A stretch of DNA of 64,000 nt from Yoonia sp. F2084L (GTDB lineage: Bacteria > Pseudomonadota > Alphaproteobacteria > Rhodobacterales > Rhodobacteraceae), in the NCBI RefSeq assembly GCF_023015625.1, contig NZ_JALKAH010000002.1:434001-498000 (forward strand), read 5' to 3'. Made by a program: the position numbers and the translations under genes. The notes under the pieces were generated by a model. It did not search any database. It was not told the DNA's origin and was given only the letters and a program-made list of their open reading frames with translations. Numbering within the stretch: the stretch's first letter is position 1; each line of letters opens with the position of its first letter. Shown in pieces: positions 61,263 through 64,000 of this stretch.

Positions 61263-61874
61263 CTAGTTCAGGCTGCAACATCCCGTACTTGGCCGCTGAT
61301 TGTCGACATAGTGCAGCCCGTAAATGCGATCACTCATCCCGTCAGAGCAGCGGCCGGGCAGGATGTGGGCCGTGACATCCTCGCCTTGCGACTGCCAGAC
61401 GAACCGGTATCCGAATTCAGCAACCGAGACATTCTCGGGAGCGGGCGACATTGATGTGATGGAATGGCGCATGATGCTTCCGGGCGTTGCATAGTCCAGC
61501 ACGGCACCACCACCAAATGTTATGGACCAAAAGGGTTCAGTTCCAAAACACCTCAGACCCTCGGGAAGGCCCAGCGACATAACGCGCTGGTCCTGCCGAT
61601 TGAGAAAGCGAAAGGCGGCCCAGCCCGCATTTTCGCTCGCATTGACAAGCGCCCAGCCGCCTTGGCGGCTAAGTGTGATGACCTCGATATCGCGTGCGTC
61701 ATGTGCCAACGCACCAATCACAGCGGCATCGCCATCTGGTGCGGCCCGGATGTTCAGGGTGTCATTTTCCGCGACGCCGGTGACAGCATATAGAGCAGGA
61801 AAAAACGGATCAATTTCATCCGCTGTTGCCGATGCGGTCCAACAGGCCAATACGATGCTCAATAAGATGCGCAT
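61263..61874 (-). CDS. Secreted SH3-domain protein
   Basis: 203 residues. Signal peptide (RILLSIVLACWTASATAD). Residues ~30-92 match a bacterial SH3 domain (DTLNIRAAPDGDAAVIGALA, GGWALVNASENAGWAAFRFL). The second half (~105-203; LRCFGTEPFWSITFGGG) matches the COG3650-like domain with a C-terminal CC pair. Periplasmic or cell-wall associated, function unknown. Divergent from the ABC permease gene. Confidence 0.8.
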   Translation of the reverse strand: MRILLSIVLACWTASATADEIDPFFPALYAVTGVAENDTLNIRAAPDGDAAVIGALAHDARDIEVITLSRQGGWALVNASENAGWAAFRFLNRQDQRVMSLGLPEGLRCFGTEPFWSITFGGGAVLDYATPGSIMRHSITSMSPAPENVSVAEFGYRFVWQSQGEDVTAHILPGRCSDGMSDRIYGLHYVDNQRPSTGCCSLN

Positions 61875-61981
61875 GATTTGCTCCTTTTGCGTCAGACCCT
61901 ATCACAATGACGATCTTCTACCACAGGGCTGGCCATCGCAGCACAATCCGCTATGTCGGCAGTCGCATAAGGATGACCGTG

Positions 61982-62785
61982 ATGATTGAAAATAGCGAAA
62001 TGGGCGTGCGCCGCTTTGGCAGGGTGAACTGGCTGGGGACATGGACGCTGACGCGCCGGGAAATCCGGCGCTTCATGAACGTTTGGTCACAGACTGTGAT
62101 GGCACCGCTGATTAATGCAGGGCTATTTTTGCTAATCTTCACGATCGCCATTGGGTCCCAACGGGGCGAGGTGATGGGTGTACCCTTCATGGTGTTTCTG
62201 GCGCCGGGCATTCTGACCATGACGGTGATCCAGAACGCTTTTGCCAATACATCCTCCAGCCTTGCGTCGGCCAAGGTGCAGGGCAATATCGTTGATACAC
62301 TCATGCCGCCACTGTCTGCGGCGGAACTGGTGGCGGGCTATATCGGTGGGGCCGTTGCGCGCGGGGCCTTGGTGGCCATTGTGATCGCGCTTGGATCAGC
62401 GCTGTTTCTTGGCGTTGGCATGCAGGCACCGGTGTGGGTTATTGTCTTTGTTCTGCTGGGGTCGATCCTGATGGGTGGGCTGGGCATGATCGCTGGGATC
62501 TATGCCAATAAGTTCGATCAGCTTTCAGCGATCTCAAACTTTCTGATCACCCCGTTGGCTTTTCTGTCGGGTACGTTTTATTCCATCGAAGCCCTTCCGC
62601 CACTGATGCAGACCCTCAGCCACGCCAACCCGTTCTTTTACATCATCGACGGGGTTCGGTTTGGGATGATCGGGGTCAGCGACAGCAGCCCCTGGGTGGG
62701 TTTGCTGGTGGTGAGTGCAGCCTGCATCGTCGTACTGGGCGTGTGCCTGCGCTGGATGCAGACGGGCTATCGGTTGAAGGCTTAG
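61982..62785 (+). CDS. ABC-2-type transporter permease
   Basis: 267 residues from the ATG at 61982, 10 bases after AAGGA (61967-61971); earlier in-frame ATGs at 61973 and 61907 are less likely. Six hydrophobic segments of the ABC-2 family (VMAPLINAGLFLLIFTIAIG; FMVFLAPGILTMTVIQNAF; ISNFLITPLAFLSGTFYSIE), similar to YadH/NodJ-type exporters of polysaccharide or drug substrates. The ATPase partner gene is not adjacent, so it must lie elsewhere. Convergent with the next gene (TTAG interlock). Confidence 0.85.
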   Translation: MIENSEMGVRRFGRVNWLGTWTLTRREIRRFMNVWSQTVMAPLINAGLFLLIFTIAIGSQRGEVMGVPFMVFLAPGILTMTVIQNAFANTSSSLASAKVQGNIVDTLMPPLSAAELVAGYIGGAVARGALVAIVIALGSALFLGVGMQAPVWVIVFVLLGSILMGGLGMIAGIYANKFDQLSAISNFLITPLAFLSGTFYSIEALPPLMQTLSHANPFFYIIDGVRFGMIGVSDSSPWVGLLVVSAACIVVLGVCLRWMQTGYRLKA

Positions 62786-63195
62786 GTCACGTCACGCACA
62801 GGAATACCCCGTTCGGCCATCACCGCAATCAGTGTGTCAATGTCTGGCAAATCGCCTGAGAAAATCGCCTCTTCATCACCGTTTCGGTAGACAATCCAGA
62901 CTTCGGTTTCAAAGCGCACGTCGCTGACACGCAGGTGTGCGATGTCATCCAGGGAAATCGGACGCGGATGACGCCAGGCCGAAAGCACCAGATAATCGGC
63001 GTCGATCCGTATGCCGGAAGGCGGCTTGCGCATGAAGAACCAAGTCACTGTCACAGCGGCCAAGATGCCTGTGAAAAGCAGCAGGTTTTCCACCTCATAG
63101 CGAACAATAGCAACGACCAAGACGACCAAACCGATCAATGCCAGCCAGATGACACCCTTGCCGGGTGCGCGACGATACTCGTAAACCTCACTCAT
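62782..63195 (-). CDS. Two-helix membrane protein with PH-like tail
   Basis: 137 residues. Two membrane segments (VIWLALIGLVVLVVAIVRYE, ~15-34; LLLFTGILAAVTVTWFFM, ~38-55), then a ~75-residue soluble beta-rich tail (IRIDADYLVLSAWRHPRPIS, VRFETEVWIVYRNGDEEAIF) resembling a bacterial PH-like domain. No named family recognised. Stop interlocked with the permease stop. Confidence 0.7.
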   Translation of the reverse strand: MSEVYEYRRAPGKGVIWLALIGLVVLVVAIVRYEVENLLLFTGILAAVTVTWFFMRKPPSGIRIDADYLVLSAWRHPRPISLDDIAHLRVSDVRFETEVWIVYRNGDEEAIFSGDLPDIDTLIAVMAERGIPVRDVT

Positions 63196-63265
63196 GGTTT
63201 TGCGCGTAACTTAGAAACATGGCCGGATTTTGACCATGATTAATGGGTGATGAACCGCTGCAGAA

Positions 63266-64000
63266 CTATTTGCGTAAATGCCGTTCGCGCCACGCCAAGA
63301 TACTGGCACCGCTCAGAATAATCATGGCACCAATAATGCTGATCTCGTCGGGCCAAACGTCAAAAATGATCAGGTCATAGAGCGTCGCGAAGATCAGAGT
63401 CACATAACTGAACGGTGTGATAAAGCTCGCGTCGGCCCGCGCCATCGCGTTGACGAAACAGGCCTGCGCCGAGGCCATCAGAACGCCTAGTGCGGCCAGC
63501 GCCCCCCATTGCGACAGCGTTGGCATGACCCAAACCGGCAAAACCGCCAATGTTGCGATGCACAGGCCAATCGTGTTGTTGATCAGCAGGATTTGCAGCG
63601 GCGCTTCGCGATTGGCAAGCTTTTTGATGAAGATCAGCTCCATCCCCATGACGACAGCCGCCCCCAGCGCCAAAAGACCCGCCAGTTGAAAGCTCTCCGG
63701 GCCGGGACGCAACAGGATGAGCGCGCCCAGCAGTGCCGTAAAGGCGGCAAACCAACGCCAAGGCCCCACTTTTTCACCCAGCAGCGGGATTGCCAGAAGC
63801 ATCCCGAACACCGGGTTAAGGAAGCTGATCGCGGTTGCGTCCGACAGCGGGATGAAGGCCACCGCAGCAAACATCAGCGTTACACCACCCCAGCCAAACA
63901 GCGTGCGCCCGATATGCAGCCCAAAATGCGGGCGCGATATCTTGGGGCGCAAAACCGCGGCGACCGATGCAATCGCCAGAAAGGCAAACAAGAACCGCCC
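63266..64000 (-). CDS. EamA/DMT-family transporter (5' end beyond window)
   Basis: The visible ~242 residues contain at least eight membrane segments and the EamA repeats (LMFAAVAFIPLSDATAISFL with NPVFGMLLAIPLLGEKVG, and FVNAMARADASFITPFSYVT). The PLLGEKVGPWRWFA end of the first repeat is typical. The frame stays open to the right edge, so the N terminus, including the first helices, is missing. Substrate unknown. Confidence 0.85.
   Translation of the reverse strand, partial: GRFLFAFLAIASVAAVLRPKISRPHFGLHIGRTLFGWGGVTLMFAAVAFIPLSDATAISFLNPVFGMLLAIPLLGEKVGPWRWFAAFTALLGALILLRPGPESFQLAGLLALGAAVVMGMELIFIKKLANREAPLQILLINNTIGLCIATLAVLPVWVMPTLSQWGALAALGVLMASAQACFVNAMARADASFITPFSYVTLIFATLYDLIIFDVWPDEISIIGAMIILSGASILAWRERHLRK

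Noticed and set aside
1-64000. Insertion sequences, prophage or plasmid replication genes
   Set aside because: No transposase, integrase-type, capsid, terminase or replication-initiator gene was found.

Overview
The window looks like chromosome from an alphaproteobacterium of the Rhodobacterales / Roseobacter group. Evidence: a GcrA cell-cycle regulator, CtrA-type TTAA-N7-TTAAC boxes, a phosphatidylcholine synthase, the DUF484-xerC and mce-DUF1467 gene pairs, the bacteriochlorophyll genes bchE and bchJ with FnrL- and PpsR-type operators, and a VPLPA-CTERM surface protein. Most of it is G+C-rich and densely packed. Tandem genes often overlap by 4 bases (ATGA/GTGA), and nine convergent gene pairs share interlocked stop codons (CTAG, CTAA or TTAG). 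I see no tRNA, rRNA, CRISPR array, insertion sequence or prophage.

Layout. 1-1580: a MarR regulator (cut by the left edge) and a Tat-exported Acg-type nitroreductase form a leftward operon behind a 40-base palindromic operator. 1686-9236: a LysR regulator precedes a tight five-gene catabolic operon (hydantoinase/oxoprolinase A and B subunits, FAD oxidoreductase, HpcH/HpaI aldolase, uronate-dehydrogenase-like reductase) whose substrate I cannot name. 9233-10575: two YdcZ-type membrane proteins and a small hypothetical. 10842-11514: rpsD with promoter and terminator. 11514-13192: AraC regulator, ABM monooxygenase, methyltransferase. 13342-16231: hisC, tyrosine-pathway dehydrogenase, extensin-like protein. 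16228-19158: FAD monooxygenase and an unusual cNMP/thioredoxin-reductase fusion lacking the redox CxxC. 19343-23123: ileS, thioesterase, ogt. 23120-29828: pcs, xerC, DUF484, LysE exporter, transaldolase, priA, tdk. 30095-32460: HTH protein, arsH, a 24-residue lipoprotein, FabH-like synthase.

32571-34470: a BrnA-like protein with no toxin partner and a low-G+C two-gene cassette of unknown function (one member DUF1828/DUF1829-like). 34473-37802: carB. 37906-40269: bchE-bchJ, separate from any photosynthesis cluster, with one FnrL-like box overlapping the first of two PpsR/CrtJ palindromes spaced 8 bases apart. 40340-47933: aspS, response regulator, mce-DUF1467, and a leftward group (EI24, nitroreductase, GST, HDAC-like hydrolase, alpha/beta hydrolase, small protein). 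48038-54985: M48 protease, membrane proteins, GFA protein, dgkA, two related small secreted proteins, MFS transporter, PPK2 kinase, YigZ/IMPACT-like protein. 55207-57413: a low-G+C DUF3800 gene and rimO. 57601-60473: two surface-protein genes behind CtrA-like boxes, one encoding three tandem Omp25-like beta-barrels. 60518-64000: gcrA, SH3-domain protein, ABC-2 permease, membrane protein, and an EamA transporter cut by the right edge.

The most striking items are the bchE promoter, the five-gene hydantoinase operon, the 33218-34470 cassette, the triple-barrel protein, and the run of interlocked stop codons.
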